A stretch of DNA of 64,000 nucleotides from positions 124,001-188,000 of the forward strand of contig JAFKGQ010000003.1 of NCBI GenBank assembly GCA_017307755.1. The letters run 5' to 3'. The position numbers were made by a program, and so were the translations under genes. The stretch is from Chitinophagaceae bacterium. GTDB taxonomy: Bacteria; Bacteroidota; Bacteroidia; Chitinophagales; Chitinophagaceae. Shown here in pieces: positions 48,980 through 58,760 of this stretch (positions are counted from its first letter, which is position 1; the number at the start of each line of letters is the position of its first letter). The notes beneath the pieces are model-generated. The model made no database searches and had not been told where the DNA came from. It saw only the letters and a program-made list of their open reading frames with translations.

Positions 48980-51271
48980 TTATTTCTCTGATAACTCAAT
49001 GGCTTTTTCCAAAAATTCGTCCCTGCCTTCCCGGATGCCTTTGACGGTCCTTTCCGTGGGTACGTCGGGTGTGATCCCCTTCAGGTGGTGTTTGCCGCCG
49101 TTGTGATCTTTTACAAGCATCCCCGTAAAGTTGACGTGGAACCCGCCGGGCAATACGAAGGGATTGATATTGCCATTGGTGCCGGCGGTCGGCTGCCCTA
49201 CCACGGTAGCCAGATGAAAGTCTTTTATAAAACCCATATAGCTTTCCGCATAACTGATGGCGCTGCCGTCCGTCAGGAAAAAGATCTGTGCATGCAGACG
49301 GGGTGAATCCGGGGTCATCTGCCAGCCCCCGCTGTTGTAGGTCACACTTTGATAATCGGGATAGGTGATCCGGGGTACGAACATCCATTTTGTATTCTCG
49401 TCTTTGTCGAGGAGGTGTCTGATCAGTTCGTGGTTGTTATTGGGGTAACCGCGGAGGTCGCAGACGATCGCTTTTGCTTTTGTCAACTGCGGCATCCAGG
49501 CGTTGATGGAGTCCATCGGGGCCCGGTCTATATCGATAAAGAAGATGCCGGGTCTGATCCAGCCGGAGGGGTGACGGGTCTGCGCGTGATCCCAGGTTTT
49601 CCATTCCATGTTCCTTTTCACCCGGACGATGCGTATACCATCCGGCCGGAGGATGCCCAGCGTCAGCGTACTGTCCAGGGGACCCACTGTCAGGCTTCCG
49701 AGATCACGGAATACCTTTAACTGCGGGGAGCCGGATGTGGTGAGGTCAATATTGGCCAGATAGCTGTCCGCCGGCAGTCCATTGACCGTCTTTACGACGT
49801 CACCAGGCGCAAGGGATGGCCGAAGGCTGCTGTCCAGCACCTGGTCGATCACCAGCCGGCCTTCGGCTTTGGCAAAAACCAGGGGGACATAGGCCTGGCG
49901 GACGGTGTCGCCTTGCAAAAAGATATTAATGTGTCCGTCATTGAGCGGAGCTGTCATCAGCCGCAGGGTTTGCTGGAAATCATATCGGTTCTTGTCCGTT
50001 GCGGCTTTTGCCATACCTTTTTCCAGCAACTGGTCAGGCGTGGCGGATGCGTCCTCCCAGTAGGGAAAGAAATGCCGGAAGATATTCCAGCCGATGATCA
50101 CGTCGCCCAATCGCACAGCCAGGGAGTCGCCATTTACGGAGGTGGGGTGCGCTGTTTGTATGCGATGCTCGAGGAGGGCGAGGGCGGCGGTATCGCCGCT
50201 GGGCCAGGTATGCTCTTTGTTCCCATATAAGGCGAGAGGTACCAGACAGGCAATACCCGGGACAAGGTCTGGCGCTACATATTCCCCCGGTCGGGGATAA
50301 TGGCCAAACAAGGGTTGCACAATGGGTTTATCCGACGGACGTTTGGGTTCCTGTATGCTGATAATGGAAAGGGCCAGAGAGCCGTCCTGTACATCTGTTG
50401 TCTCCGTAGCGTAACGATAGCCGGCAAGATGTTGATTATAACGCCAGCCATTGGCTGCGGCGCTGTCACTTTTTTCGAAACTGCCGTTCTCCAGGGGAAT
50501 GTCTTTCCATTCACCCCCTTCCTTTACAGACAGCCGTATGTGATCCACCAGCAGACTGCCTTTTCCTGCGAGAAAAGCGCCCAGCACGACGGTATCGGCA
50601 TCCTTATCCACCCGTCCCGTAAAACTGTACTCTTTCCAGGTGGGTGAGGTGGCGGGCCGGTTGCCCATGTTATAAAAGAAGACCACTTCTTTGTTTTTGT
50701 GTATCCGTATCCAGAAATGACCGGCGCCGCCCTGCGTGCTATCTACTTTCATCCATCCGCTGAAACGGAATTCTTTCCCCCTGATGCCGCTGGCTGAAAA
50801 TGTCTGTCCGAGGGGAGCAAAGCTCTGTACGGCCCTCTCTTTTTGCACATCGGGTCGGTTGATCCGGATGCTTTTATAAATATTGTTCGAGATACCTACG
50901 CCGAGATGCTGCCAGGCGATGGGTCTATAATTGCTGGTATCGGGGGGCGTGATGGAGGCGATGGAAAATGTATATTTCTCTTTTTCAGGGTATATGACGA
51001 CTGTAGGAGCGATAGGGTGGAACAACTGCCGCAGGGTACTGATCAGTTCCTTGTCGTCTTTTGGCTCCAGCATCTTACCGGCGCCGTAAATGGCGAACCC
51101 ATCCCAGTCAAGGGTTGATGCCTCATCGGAAGGATGAAAGTAACGCACATAACCATATAGACGGGAGAAGGCGGTAAGGTTCTTTTGTTGTTGCGGCATA
51201 AGCTGGGCCGAACAAGGGTAATACAACAGGATAAGGGTCGCTGATATATATGCGACAAGGGCTGGTTTCAT
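48980..51271 (-). CDS. S41 family peptidase (periplasmic)
   Basis: 763 residues. Signal peptide ends near CSAQ (about residue 22). The N-terminal LMPQQQKNLTAFSRLYGYV-RYFHPSDEA block recurs in Bacteroidota S41 proteins, and a carbohydrate-binding-like beta domain occupies about residues 110-270. A PDZ segment (LAPGDVVKTVNGLPADSYL) lies near 495. The catalytic domain follows; the likely nucleophile Ser is in DGSAISYAES (about 673). The Lys/Glu partners of the usual triad were not located with certainty. It could cleave C-terminal peptides of exported proteins. Confidence 0.85.
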   Translation of the reverse strand: MKPALVAYISATLILLYYPCSAQLMPQQQKNLTAFSRLYGYVRYFHPSDEASTLDWDGFAIYGAGKMLEPKDDKELISTLRQLFHPIAPTVVIYPEKEKYTFSIASITPPDTSNYRPIAWQHLGVGISNNIYKSIRINRPDVQKERAVQSFAPLGQTFSASGIRGKEFRFSGWMKVDSTQGGAGHFWIRIHKNKEVVFFYNMGNRPATSPTWKEYSFTGRVDKDADTVVLGAFLAGKGSLLVDHIRLSVKEGGEWKDIPLENGSFEKSDSAAANGWRYNQHLAGYRYATETTDVQDGSLALSIISIQEPKRPSDKPIVQPLFGHYPRPGEYVAPDLVPGIACLVPLALYGNKEHTWPSGDTAALALLEHRIQTAHPTSVNGDSLAVRLGDVIIGWNIFRHFFPYWEDASATPDQLLEKGMAKAATDKNRYDFQQTLRLMTAPLNDGHINIFLQGDTVRQAYVPLVFAKAEGRLVIDQVLDSSLRPSLAPGDVVKTVNGLPADSYLANIDLTTSGSPQLKVFRDLGSLTVGPLDSTLTLGILRPDGIRIVRVKRNMEWKTWDHAQTRHPSGWIRPGIFFIDIDRAPMDSINAWMPQLTKAKAIVCDLRGYPNNNHELIRHLLDKDENTKWMFVPRITYPDYQSVTYNSGGWQMTPDSPRLHAQIFFLTDGSAISYAESYMGFIKDFHLATVVGQPTAGTNGNINPFVLPGGFHVNFTGMLVKDHNGGKHHLKGITPDVPTERTVKGIREGRDEFLEKAIELSEK

Positions 51272-51560
51272 AACTGAGATAAATTTTTATTATAATATTT
51301 CTTGTCAAACATTTGACTTTTCAGAAAATTAATTCAAATTTTGTATTAACACCTGATAAAGGCCCCTGAATAACCACTCGCTCTCCCCCATTTGTGGGAT
51401 ACCCGAACCATCTTTCCTTATCTATCTTGCAACCCTGAGCTTCCTTTACAATCCAAATCATCCAGACCACAAGACCATCCTGACCATCCGACAATGTCCG
51501 CCCTTTACTCCTCCTGACCAAGGGTCGTGCATCGTTATTGTCATTTATTAATACAAACAT

Positions 51561-52961
51561 ATGGGTATTCCTGTACGCATCCGCATGCGCGTAGCTCATC
51601 TTTTGCCTGGCTTATCGATCTGTCTTGGTCTATCGCTTGACCCCGGTGTTCTACCGGCGCAAAATACCAGGCTTATAATTACGGGGGGGACGACCCTCTC
51701 TGTATCCGGCAGCAACATGGTATTAAATAATACTGACCTGCAATGTGACGGGACATTCAATGCTTCGAATGCTACTGTCACGGTCACAGGTAGCAACAGC
51801 ACGTCGGTAAGCGGGGCCGGTTCGCCATTGATAGGCGTGTTAAACCTGAATACGTCTGCTGCCAGCACGTTGACCCTGAATACTTTGCTGCAGGTGTCAA
51901 ATACCTTGCAATTCCAAAACGGGCTGATCGATCTGAACAATCATCAGCTGCAACTTACCGGCAGCGGTGTACTACAGGGTGAAAGCGAAACCAGTCGTAT
52001 TACAGGGGTCACTGGCGGGGCGGTGACGGTTTCCGCAACGGGTGTAAATAATCCTCTCCAGCTGAACCCGGGCAACCTGGGCGCTGTCCTGACCAGCGGG
52101 GCCAATCTTGGTAATCTTACGGTCAGCCGTAGCAGTAAACCTGCGACGAATTCGGTCTATTCAGGTCTTCATGGCATACAAAGGACATTCCTGATCCAAC
52201 CGACGAACAACACCGCGCTGAATGCCACGCTGAGATTCTACTACCTGAATGCCGAGCTGAATGGGGATGATCCTTCTACGCTGTCGTTGTGGAAGAGCAG
52301 CGATGGGATCAATTGGATGCAGATAGGAGCTGATAGCCGGAATACCGTCAGCAAGTATGTCGAGAAGAGCGGTCTTGCCGATCTCAGCTACTGGACCCTG
52401 ACGGACCTGGTCAATCCCTTGCCATTGATATTGGTGTCTTTCAAGGCCACCTGCGAGGATAGCTATACGCAGATACAATGGCAGACAGGCGTCGAGGCGG
52501 ATATCGATCATTTTGAGATAGAGTGGAGCGCGGATGGCATTGCATGGACGCTGTTGGGAAAAGTAGCCGCCACCGACAACCCCAACGGCTCCTCATACAG
52601 CTATAAGGATCAGGGACGAAGGGCTGAAGTTTTCTACAGGCTGAAGATCATCGAAAGGTCAGGCAGCAATGGTTATTCTCCTGTATTCAGGGGAGGCTGC
52701 TCGGATATTGCCCTGCCATTCTCCGTGTACCCCAACCCTGTGGTGACGGAGGCGGTGGCGCAGGTGTCCGTGAGAGAAGCTTCCCGGACGATCATACGGG
52801 TGATGAACATGGGCGGACAGGTGTTGTACAGCGGCGTCTGGAACCTGCGGCCGGGGATCAACCAATATATATTACCCGTCTCTCAGCTATCGTCCGGGAT
52901 GTATATAGTGGAGACACAGATCAATAATGTGATGGTACAGGCCAAGATCACTAAACAATAA
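51561..52961 (+). CDS. secreted protein with type IX sorting domain
   Basis: 466 residues. After a signal peptide (cleavage near LPAQ) come Ser/Thr/Asn-rich, beta-helix-like repeats (TLSVSGSNMVLNNTDLQC, NATVTVTGSNSTSVSG), a beta-sandwich, and a C-terminal type A sorting domain: FSVYPNPVVTEAVAQVSV, then GMYIVETQINN and a basic end KITKQ. The sorting domain directs export by the type IX system and attachment to the surface. It starts a plus-strand set with the repeat protein (35-bp gap) and a small secreted protein. Surface adhesion or matrix roles are inference. Confidence 0.85.
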   Translation: MGIPVRIRMRVAHLLPGLSICLGLSLDPGVLPAQNTRLIITGGTTLSVSGSNMVLNNTDLQCDGTFNASNATVTVTGSNSTSVSGAGSPLIGVLNLNTSAASTLTLNTLLQVSNTLQFQNGLIDLNNHQLQLTGSGVLQGESETSRITGVTGGAVTVSATGVNNPLQLNPGNLGAVLTSGANLGNLTVSRSSKPATNSVYSGLHGIQRTFLIQPTNNTALNATLRFYYLNAELNGDDPSTLSLWKSSDGINWMQIGADSRNTVSKYVEKSGLADLSYWTLTDLVNPLPLILVSFKATCEDSYTQIQWQTGVEADIDHFEIEWSADGIAWTLLGKVAATDNPNGSSYSYKDQGRRAEVFYRLKIIERSGSNGYSPVFRGGCSDIALPFSVYPNPVVTEAVAQVSVREASRTIIRVMNMGGQVLYSGVWNLRPGINQYILPVSQLSSGMYIVETQINNVMVQAKITKQ

Positions 52962-52996
52962 ATCAATATACCACATATCAACTAAAATCTACGAAT

Positions 52997-55669
52997 ATGA
53001 CACAAATCAAGGGATCTGTTCTATCCCTCCTGTTCTTGCTACTGGCGGGCCCTGTTCTTCTGCAGGCACAAGTGGCCATTAACACCGACGCAAGCTCTCC
53101 GGATGCAAGCGCGATGCTGGATGTTAAAAGCACGACAAAAGGCCTGCTGGCGCCCAGGTTGACTACGGCGCAGCGTACGGCCATCGCATCGCCCGCTGAC
53201 GGCTTGTGGGTCTATGATACGGATACCAAGAACTTTTGGTATTACCAGACGGGAACAGGCTGGCAGCAAATGCCGAACAGCTCTGGTGCATTGATCCTGC
53301 CGTATGCCGCCACCCTCAATTCTGTCTCCACTTTATTTGCCCTTACCAACACCGGCAGTGGGATGGCGATCAGCGGTTCAAGCACCGGGACGACGGGGAT
53401 GTATGGCGCGACCGGTACGATCAGTGGAGCAGGTCTGCTGGGCGACAATCTCAACGGTGGTGAAGCCGTGACGGGCAGGACCAGCAGCAGCGGCACTCCG
53501 ACAGGCGCCGTCGTGGGACGTAATGACGGACCTGGTTATGGCGTCTACGGTTTTATCGCGACAAACACTTCAGGCACCGGCATCGGCGTATTAGGTCGTG
53601 TAGGCATCAGCGGGAGTACCGGTATTGCCGGTCACTTCGAGAACCTGAACGCCAGTAATGGAGGCACGGCATTGGAAGCCGTCACGAATGGTACGGGCAG
53701 CGGAGCTACGATCGTGGGTACGAATAATACCGATACTTTCAATATATTGGATGTGACGGCCAATGGTCCGGGTGTGATCGCGAACCATTCGCACGGGAAT
53801 GCGGGGAATTTTTTTATCAACAATACCAGCGGTGTGGGCGCCGGTGTCCGGGGAGAGACGAATTCCATCTTTGGCAACAATGGCACGGCCGGGGTCTACG
53901 GGACGGCGTCCGGGACAGGTGGCTATGGAGGTTATTTCGAGCATAGCAACGCCACTGGATTTGGGATGGCCCTTTATGCGAATACCAACGGCCAGGGTGT
54001 CGTCAGCCATTTTGAGACGGTGCCGGCGAACAATTCGCAGCCGACCTTACAGGTCGTTACCAATGGTACGGGCAACGGAGCTACGATCGCGGGTACAAAT
54101 AATACCGATACTTTCAATATATTGGATGTGACGGCCAATGGTCCGGGTGTGATTGCGAATCATTTGCACGGGAATGCGGGGAATTTTTTTATGAACAACA
54201 CCAGCGGTGTGGGCGCCGGTGTGCGTGGGGAGGTGAATTCCATCTTTGGCAACAATGGTACGGCCGGGGTCTATGGGATAGCGTCCGGGACAGGTGGCTA
54301 TGGAGGTTATTTCGAGCATAGCAATGCCACGGGTTTTGGGATGGCCCTTTATGCGAATACCAGCGGCCAGGGCGTGGTCGGCCATTTCGAGACGGTGCCG
54401 ACAAGCAATTCGCAGCCGACCATACAGGTGGTCACGAATGGTACGGGGAATGGGGCTACGATCGCGAGTACGAATAATACCAACACTTCCAATATATTGA
54501 ATGTGACGGCCAATGGTCCGGGTGTGATCGCGGACCATTCGCAGGGGAATGCGGGGAATTTCTTTATCAACAACACCAACGGTGTAGGGGCCGGTGTCCG
54601 GGGAGAGACGAATTCCATCTTTGGCAACAACGGTGCGGCCGGGGTCTATGGGATAGCGTCCGGGACAGGCGGCTATGGGGGTTATTTCGAGCATAGCAAT
54701 GCCACGGGATTTGGGATGGCCCTTTATGCGAATACCAGCGGCCAGGGCGTGGTCGGCCATTTCGAGACGGTGCCGACGAGCAATACGCAGCCGACCATAC
54801 AGGTGGTCACGAATGGTACGGGGAATGGGGCTACGATCGTCAATACGAATAATACCAACACCTCCAATATCCTGAATGTGACGACCAATGGCCCGGGTGT
54901 GATTGCGGATCATTCGCAGGGGAATGCGGGTAACTTCTTTGTCAACAACACCACTGCTGTGGCTGCCGGTGTTCGGGGAGAAGTGAATTCCATTTTTGGT
55001 AATGGCGGTACAGCCGGCGTTTATGGGGTAGCTTCCGGGACAGGTGGTTATGCCGGGTATTTCGAGCATACGGAAACAACGGGTTTTGGTATAGCGCTCC
55101 AGGTGATAACCAATGATCTCGGTACCGCCATGGTGGTAGATCATGAAGGGACGTCGGGGGATGTGGCAATCTTCCAGTCAGCAGGGTTCAATGTGGCACG
55201 CGTAGACAAGACGGGCAAAGGGTTTTTTGACGGCGGAACGCAGAACTCCGGCGCCGACGTGGCCGAAGCCTTTGACGTGGAGGGGTCCTCAAAGGATTAT
55301 GAACCGGGGGATGTCCTGCTGATCTCCACTACTACGGACAGGACGGTGGTCAAATGCCGGGAGGCTTATTCACCGCTGGTAGCCGGGGTGTATGCTACCA
55401 AACCTGGCGTCCTGTTGACGGAAGAAGAGTCGGCGGGCAGCGTCCTGATCGGAAAGGTCCCCATGGGCGTGGTAGGCGTTATCCCTACAAAGGTCTGTGA
55501 TGAGAATGGTCCTATCCACAGGGGCGACATACTGGTGACATCTTCCAGACCAGGCTATGCCATGAAAGCCGACCTGGAGAAACTGAAGCCCGGCCAGGCC
55601 ATCGGCAAGGCCTTGGAGACATTTGATGGCGGCATTGGAAAGATCAAGGTATTGGTAAACGTAAAATAA
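52997..55669 (+). CDS. large secreted protein with 125-residue tandem repeats
   Basis: 890 residues. A signal peptide (ending LLQAQ) is followed by the N-terminal block VAINTDASSPDASAMLDV, then GLLAPRLTTAQRTAIASP, a well-known Bacteroidota exoprotein start. Residues 229-353, 354-478, 479-603 and 604 to about 697 form four near-identical Gly/Asn/Thr-rich units, likely a beta-helix. The end (from about 750, NSGADVAEAFDVEG and PGDVLLISTT) is a globular module seen in many such proteins. No typical sorting tail. The repeats make a filamentous adhesin or tail-fibre-like stalk plausible. Confidence 0.85.
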   Translation: MTQIKGSVLSLLFLLLAGPVLLQAQVAINTDASSPDASAMLDVKSTTKGLLAPRLTTAQRTAIASPADGLWVYDTDTKNFWYYQTGTGWQQMPNSSGALILPYAATLNSVSTLFALTNTGSGMAISGSSTGTTGMYGATGTISGAGLLGDNLNGGEAVTGRTSSSGTPTGAVVGRNDGPGYGVYGFIATNTSGTGIGVLGRVGISGSTGIAGHFENLNASNGGTALEAVTNGTGSGATIVGTNNTDTFNILDVTANGPGVIANHSHGNAGNFFINNTSGVGAGVRGETNSIFGNNGTAGVYGTASGTGGYGGYFEHSNATGFGMALYANTNGQGVVSHFETVPANNSQPTLQVVTNGTGNGATIAGTNNTDTFNILDVTANGPGVIANHLHGNAGNFFMNNTSGVGAGVRGEVNSIFGNNGTAGVYGIASGTGGYGGYFEHSNATGFGMALYANTSGQGVVGHFETVPTSNSQPTIQVVTNGTGNGATIASTNNTNTSNILNVTANGPGVIADHSQGNAGNFFINNTNGVGAGVRGETNSIFGNNGAAGVYGIASGTGGYGGYFEHSNATGFGMALYANTSGQGVVGHFETVPTSNTQPTIQVVTNGTGNGATIVNTNNTNTSNILNVTTNGPGVIADHSQGNAGNFFVNNTTAVAAGVRGEVNSIFGNGGTAGVYGVASGTGGYAGYFEHTETTGFGIALQVITNDLGTAMVVDHEGTSGDVAIFQSAGFNVARVDKTGKGFFDGGTQNSGADVAEAFDVEGSSKDYEPGDVLLISTTTDRTVVKCREAYSPLVAGVYATKPGVLLTEEESAGSVLIGKVPMGVVGVIPTKVCDENGPIHRGDILVTSSRPGYAMKADLEKLKPGQAIGKALETFDGGIGKIKVLVNVK
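53681..55085 (+). repeat. tandem 375-nt repeats, about 3.7 copies
   Basis: The start of each unit (encoding VTNGTG) lies at 53681, 54056, 54431 and 54806, so the period is exactly 375 bases. The fourth unit diverges after about 55085. Copies 2 to 4 are nearly identical at the DNA level over long stretches, which implies recent duplication or gene conversion. The period is a multiple of three, so copy-number change keeps the reading frame. Confidence 0.92.
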
Positions 55670-55675
55670 AGGATC

Positions 55676-56071
55676 ATGACAAAATATATATTATTCCAGC
55701 TTTTTATCGTCTGTATCGCCTTTACCGCGCAGGCGCAGGAAACGAGAAAACCCCAGCAGATGCCTATGCGGACCAGCGATCCCTCGCTGCGACAGACAGT
55801 GATGATACAGCCCGCGCTTCCTGTAAAGAGCGGTGGTGATATTGTCCGGCAACAGAAGTCCGTGCAAACGGCGACCTTACCTCTGAAAAGCGGTGAGAGC
55901 GCGCAGCAATCGAAGCTGCTGGAGCCGGCTGTGGTACCTATCCGTAAGACAAACCCGGCGGCGCCGGCCGCAGCCGGGGGAGCACAGAACAAAGCCACAA
56001 AGGATAAACCGGCTGTCACGCTGCCGTCCTCTTTATCTATAAAAGAAGCAAGGGAGCAGCCCAAGCAATGA
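55676..56071 (+). CDS. small secreted protein, unknown function
   Basis: 131 residues. Signal peptide MTKYILFQLFIVCIAFT with cleavage near AQAQ. The mature part is low in hydrophobic residues and rich in Gln, Pro, Ala, Lys and Ser, with recurring short pieces (for example LPVKSGGD and LPLKSGES). It probably lacks a stable fold. It lies 6 bases after the repeat-protein gene, so it may be co-exported or serve as a partner. No family recognised. Confidence 0.6.
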   Translation: MTKYILFQLFIVCIAFTAQAQETRKPQQMPMRTSDPSLRQTVMIQPALPVKSGGDIVRQQKSVQTATLPLKSGESAQQSKLLEPAVVPIRKTNPAAPAAAGGAQNKATKDKPAVTLPSSLSIKEAREQPKQ

Positions 56072-56076
56072 TCGGA

Positions 56077-56838
56077 TCAGAATTTTTCCATTACGCCCAG
56101 ACCAAATAAGGCAAAATCATATTTCACCGGATCTGACGGGTCTAAAGTGATCAAATAATCCGTAAGCTCAAGGGCTGCCTGCCAGTCCGTCTGTGTACGC
56201 GTCATCAATCCAAACCGCCGGGCGACCCTTGCGACATGTACATCCAGGGGACAGATCAGCCGGGCGGCAGGGATCTTTTTCCAGATGCCGAAGTCTACGC
56301 CCCTGTCATCGTTGCGCACCATCCAGCGCAGGAACATATTCAGCCGCTTGCAACTGGAATTCTTTTCCGGGGTGGCTATATGTTTGTAGGTGCGGGGAGG
56401 TGCGGACTCCAATGAGAAGAAATAATGATAAAACCCGGAGAGATGATCGGGTGTGCGCAGGAACGCTTCTTCCAATGAAGCATGGTTTGTGTAATGATGC
56501 CGGAAGAATGCTATAAAATACAAGAGATCGGTGGCGTTAAAAGTGCGATGCCGGAAGTCCAGCAGTTTTATGAGATCCTTTTCTTTATGCTGCAGGATAA
56601 ATTGATAAGGGGCGTTATCCATCAGCTGCATTAGCAGCCGGGTCTTTTTTATAATGGTGGTACGATTGCCCCAGGAGAAAATGGCGGCAAAGAAGCCGGA
56701 GATCTCAATGTCCTGCTGCAGGACGAACCCCCGGGGGATGCTGATAGGATCATCTGTAATAAAAGACGGACGATTGTATTCATCCACCTTTCTATCCAGA
56801 AATGCACGAATATCCTGATGTGTAGTGGTATTGCCCAT
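56077..56838 (-). CDS. DUF2400 family protein (TIGR02757)
   Basis: 253 residues, full length for the family. The helical core with KRLNMFLRWMVRNDDRGVDFG and the helix-turn-helix-like RLICPLDVHVARVARRFGL recalls helix-hairpin-helix DNA glycosylases, and the family has been linked to that fold. The catalytic role is not proven. ICPLDVHV is the most conserved segment. It converges on the secreted protein gene and starts 4 bases after the end of the transsulfuration enzyme gene, on the same strand. Confidence 0.9.
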   Translation of the reverse strand: MGNTTTHQDIRAFLDRKVDEYNRPSFITDDPISIPRGFVLQQDIEISGFFAAIFSWGNRTTIIKKTRLLMQLMDNAPYQFILQHKEKDLIKLLDFRHRTFNATDLLYFIAFFRHHYTNHASLEEAFLRTPDHLSGFYHYFFSLESAPPRTYKHIATPEKNSSCKRLNMFLRWMVRNDDRGVDFGIWKKIPAARLICPLDVHVARVARRFGLMTRTQTDWQAALELTDYLITLDPSDPVKYDFALFGLGVMEKF

Positions 56839-56842
56839 AGTC

Positions 56843-57982
56843 CTACCCTATGGCTTTCCGGAGATCGTCTATCAGATCGTCTGCGTCCTCGATGCCTACG
56901 CTAAGCCGTATCAGGGAATCGCTGAGCCCATTCTTTAGCCTTTCCTCCCTGGGGATGGAAGCATGGGTCATGCTGGCGGGATGGTTGATCAATGATTCCA
57001 CGCCTCCCAGACTTTCGGCCAATGAAAAAAGATGGGTGGAAGAAAGCACCCGGGTAGCAGTCTCTATGCTGTCGTCCTTTAAGGTAAAACTCATCATGCC
57101 TCCAAAGCCACGCATTTGCCGGCGTGCGATGGGATATGCCGGATGATCTTCAAAGCCGCACCAGTATACCTGCGCAACTTTGGGATGGCTGCGAAGGAAA
57201 TGGGCGATCTTTTCCCCGTTGTAACAATGTCTGTCCATCCTTACGTGGAGGGTCTTTAGTCCCCGCAATACCAGGAAGCAATCCTGCGGGCCGGGGACCG
57301 CCCCGCAGCTTTTCTGAATAAAATATAGTTTATCGCGCAGACCCGTATCGTTCATTACAAGGCTGCCATGGATGACGTCACTATGCCCTCCCAGGTACTT
57401 GGTAGCAGAATGCAATACGATATCCGCACCCAGGTCCAGCGGGTTTTGCAGATAGGGTGAGGCAAAGGTATTGTCTACGCAAAGCAGGATGGAATGTTGC
57501 CTGGCAAGGGCGGCGACGGCGGCGATGTCGACGATATTCATCAGGGGATTGGTTGGCGTCTCAGCCCAGATAAGCCGGGTTTTAGCATTGATGTAGGGCT
57601 TGATATTCGCCGGGTCCTGCATATTCACGAAGTGAAATTTGATCCCCGCAGGCTCGAAGATCTTTGTGAACAAGCGGTAGGTGCCACCATACATATCGTT
57701 GGCAGCTATGACCTCGTCGCCAGGCAGCAACAGCCGTAATACGGCATCCGTAGCAGCGACGCCACTGCTGAAACAAAGACCATGTTTTCCATTCTCTATC
57801 GCGGCCATGGCTGTCTCCAGCGCTTGCCGGGTAGGGTTCTGCGAGCGGGCATATTCATAACCCTTGTGTTTTCCGGGTGCGGCTTGTACATAAGTAGAAG
57901 TCTGATAGATGGGTGGCATGATAGCGCCCGTCGAAGGGTCTGGTTCCATGCCTGCGTGGATGAGTTTTGTCGAAAGCTTCAT
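56843..57982 (-). CDS. cystathionine gamma-synthase/lyase-type PLP enzyme
   Basis: 379 residues from the ATG at 57982 (MKLSTKLIHAGMEPDPSTG); the frame is open to 58018 without conserved sequence. It makes or breaks the C-S bond of cystathionine with pyridoxal phosphate. TGAIMPPIYQTSTYVQ, YEYARSQNPTR, the PLP-Lys motif SATKYLGGHSDVIHG and SLGGVESLINHPASMTH are conserved. The family members (synthase, lyase, homocysteine desulfhydrase) cannot be separated reliably here. It is followed on the same strand by the DUF2400 gene. Confidence 0.93.
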   Translation of the reverse strand: MKLSTKLIHAGMEPDPSTGAIMPPIYQTSTYVQAAPGKHKGYEYARSQNPTRQALETAMAAIENGKHGLCFSSGVAATDAVLRLLLPGDEVIAANDMYGGTYRLFTKIFEPAGIKFHFVNMQDPANIKPYINAKTRLIWAETPTNPLMNIVDIAAVAALARQHSILLCVDNTFASPYLQNPLDLGADIVLHSATKYLGGHSDVIHGSLVMNDTGLRDKLYFIQKSCGAVPGPQDCFLVLRGLKTLHVRMDRHCYNGEKIAHFLRSHPKVAQVYWCGFEDHPAYPIARRQMRGFGGMMSFTLKDDSIETATRVLSSTHLFSLAESLGGVESLINHPASMTHASIPREERLKNGLSDSLIRLSVGIEDADDLIDDLRKAIG

Positions 57983-58256
57983 TGTGATCTCTTGATTTGT
58001 AAAGATACCAAAAACCATTAATCCGGTTTAACAAAAGCTTAACCCGTCAGGTGCAACATGTCCTAAATACGGTTTCGAGCGTTCTTTTGGGCTGTTCATC
58101 CTTTTTTTTACGGTGTTGAGTAACCCAAATCAGTATTGAACGTATAACGATAGAAAAAAACTTTTCACCGGACGTAAAGTTTAGCTTGACTTGGGTGCAT
58201 TGTCAATATAGTTTTACATTATCAACTGGCTTCGAAAAAAATTAAAAATAACATCT

Positions 58257-58721
58257 ATGACACCGCGTGTATTTCTCCCAAAGGCCCTCTTAACTCTCGT
58301 CTGCGCTATGACGCTGACGGCTGGAGCATTCGCTACCGATGGATTTACCATCAATGAAAAGATCCTTAAATCTTTCAAGCAAACGTTCCCCGATGCCGAG
58401 CAGGTAAAATGGCTGGAGCAGGCTGATCGGTATACGGTCAATTTCAAGGAGAATGGCATTCTCACCAAGATCGACTATGACAAGGATGGGAATTTTATCA
58501 GCAGCCTTCGCTATTATACGGAGAAGAACCTACCCATCAATATCCTTTGCCGTCTGCAAAAGAAATACGCCGATAAAAAAGTATTTGGCGTTACGGAGAT
58601 GACATCGGAAGCGACGGTTGAGTATTATATCAAATTGGAAGATGATCAGAACTGGATCACCGTCAAGTCGAATTCGGATGGGAATATGCAGGTAGTAGAG
58701 AAATACAGGAAAGCTCCCTAA
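58257..58721 (+). CDS. small secreted protein, PepSY-like, paralogue A
   Basis: 154 residues. A signal peptide (ALLTLVCAMTLTAGAFA) precedes a compact domain with KILKSFKQTFPDAEQVKWL, a pattern seen in PepSY-like/BLIP-like secreted proteins of Bacteroidota: helix, then VKW followed by strands. The gene at 62368 has the same plan (SFHREFVNAKNVKWEQ), so the two are paralogues 3.6 kb apart. Substrate or target unknown. It is monocistronic and convergent with asnB. Confidence 0.7.
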   Translation: MTPRVFLPKALLTLVCAMTLTAGAFATDGFTINEKILKSFKQTFPDAEQVKWLEQADRYTVNFKENGILTKIDYDKDGNFISSLRYYTEKNLPINILCRLQKKYADKKVFGVTEMTSEATVEYYIKLEDDQNWITVKSNSDGNMQVVEKYRKAP

Positions 58722-58760
58722 GTTTTGTTTTTCACTGTCGTTCGTTTATATAGTATGTAA

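Noticed and set aside
53681..55085. Tandem repeats as a CRISPR array
   Set aside because: Units are 375 nt, contiguous and coding, with no spacers and no cas genes.
54047..55144. 365-aa open frame antisense to the tandem repeats
   Set aside because: It exists only because the 375-nt repeat lacks stops in this frame; it repeats the same antisense peptide and overlaps a well-supported gene.
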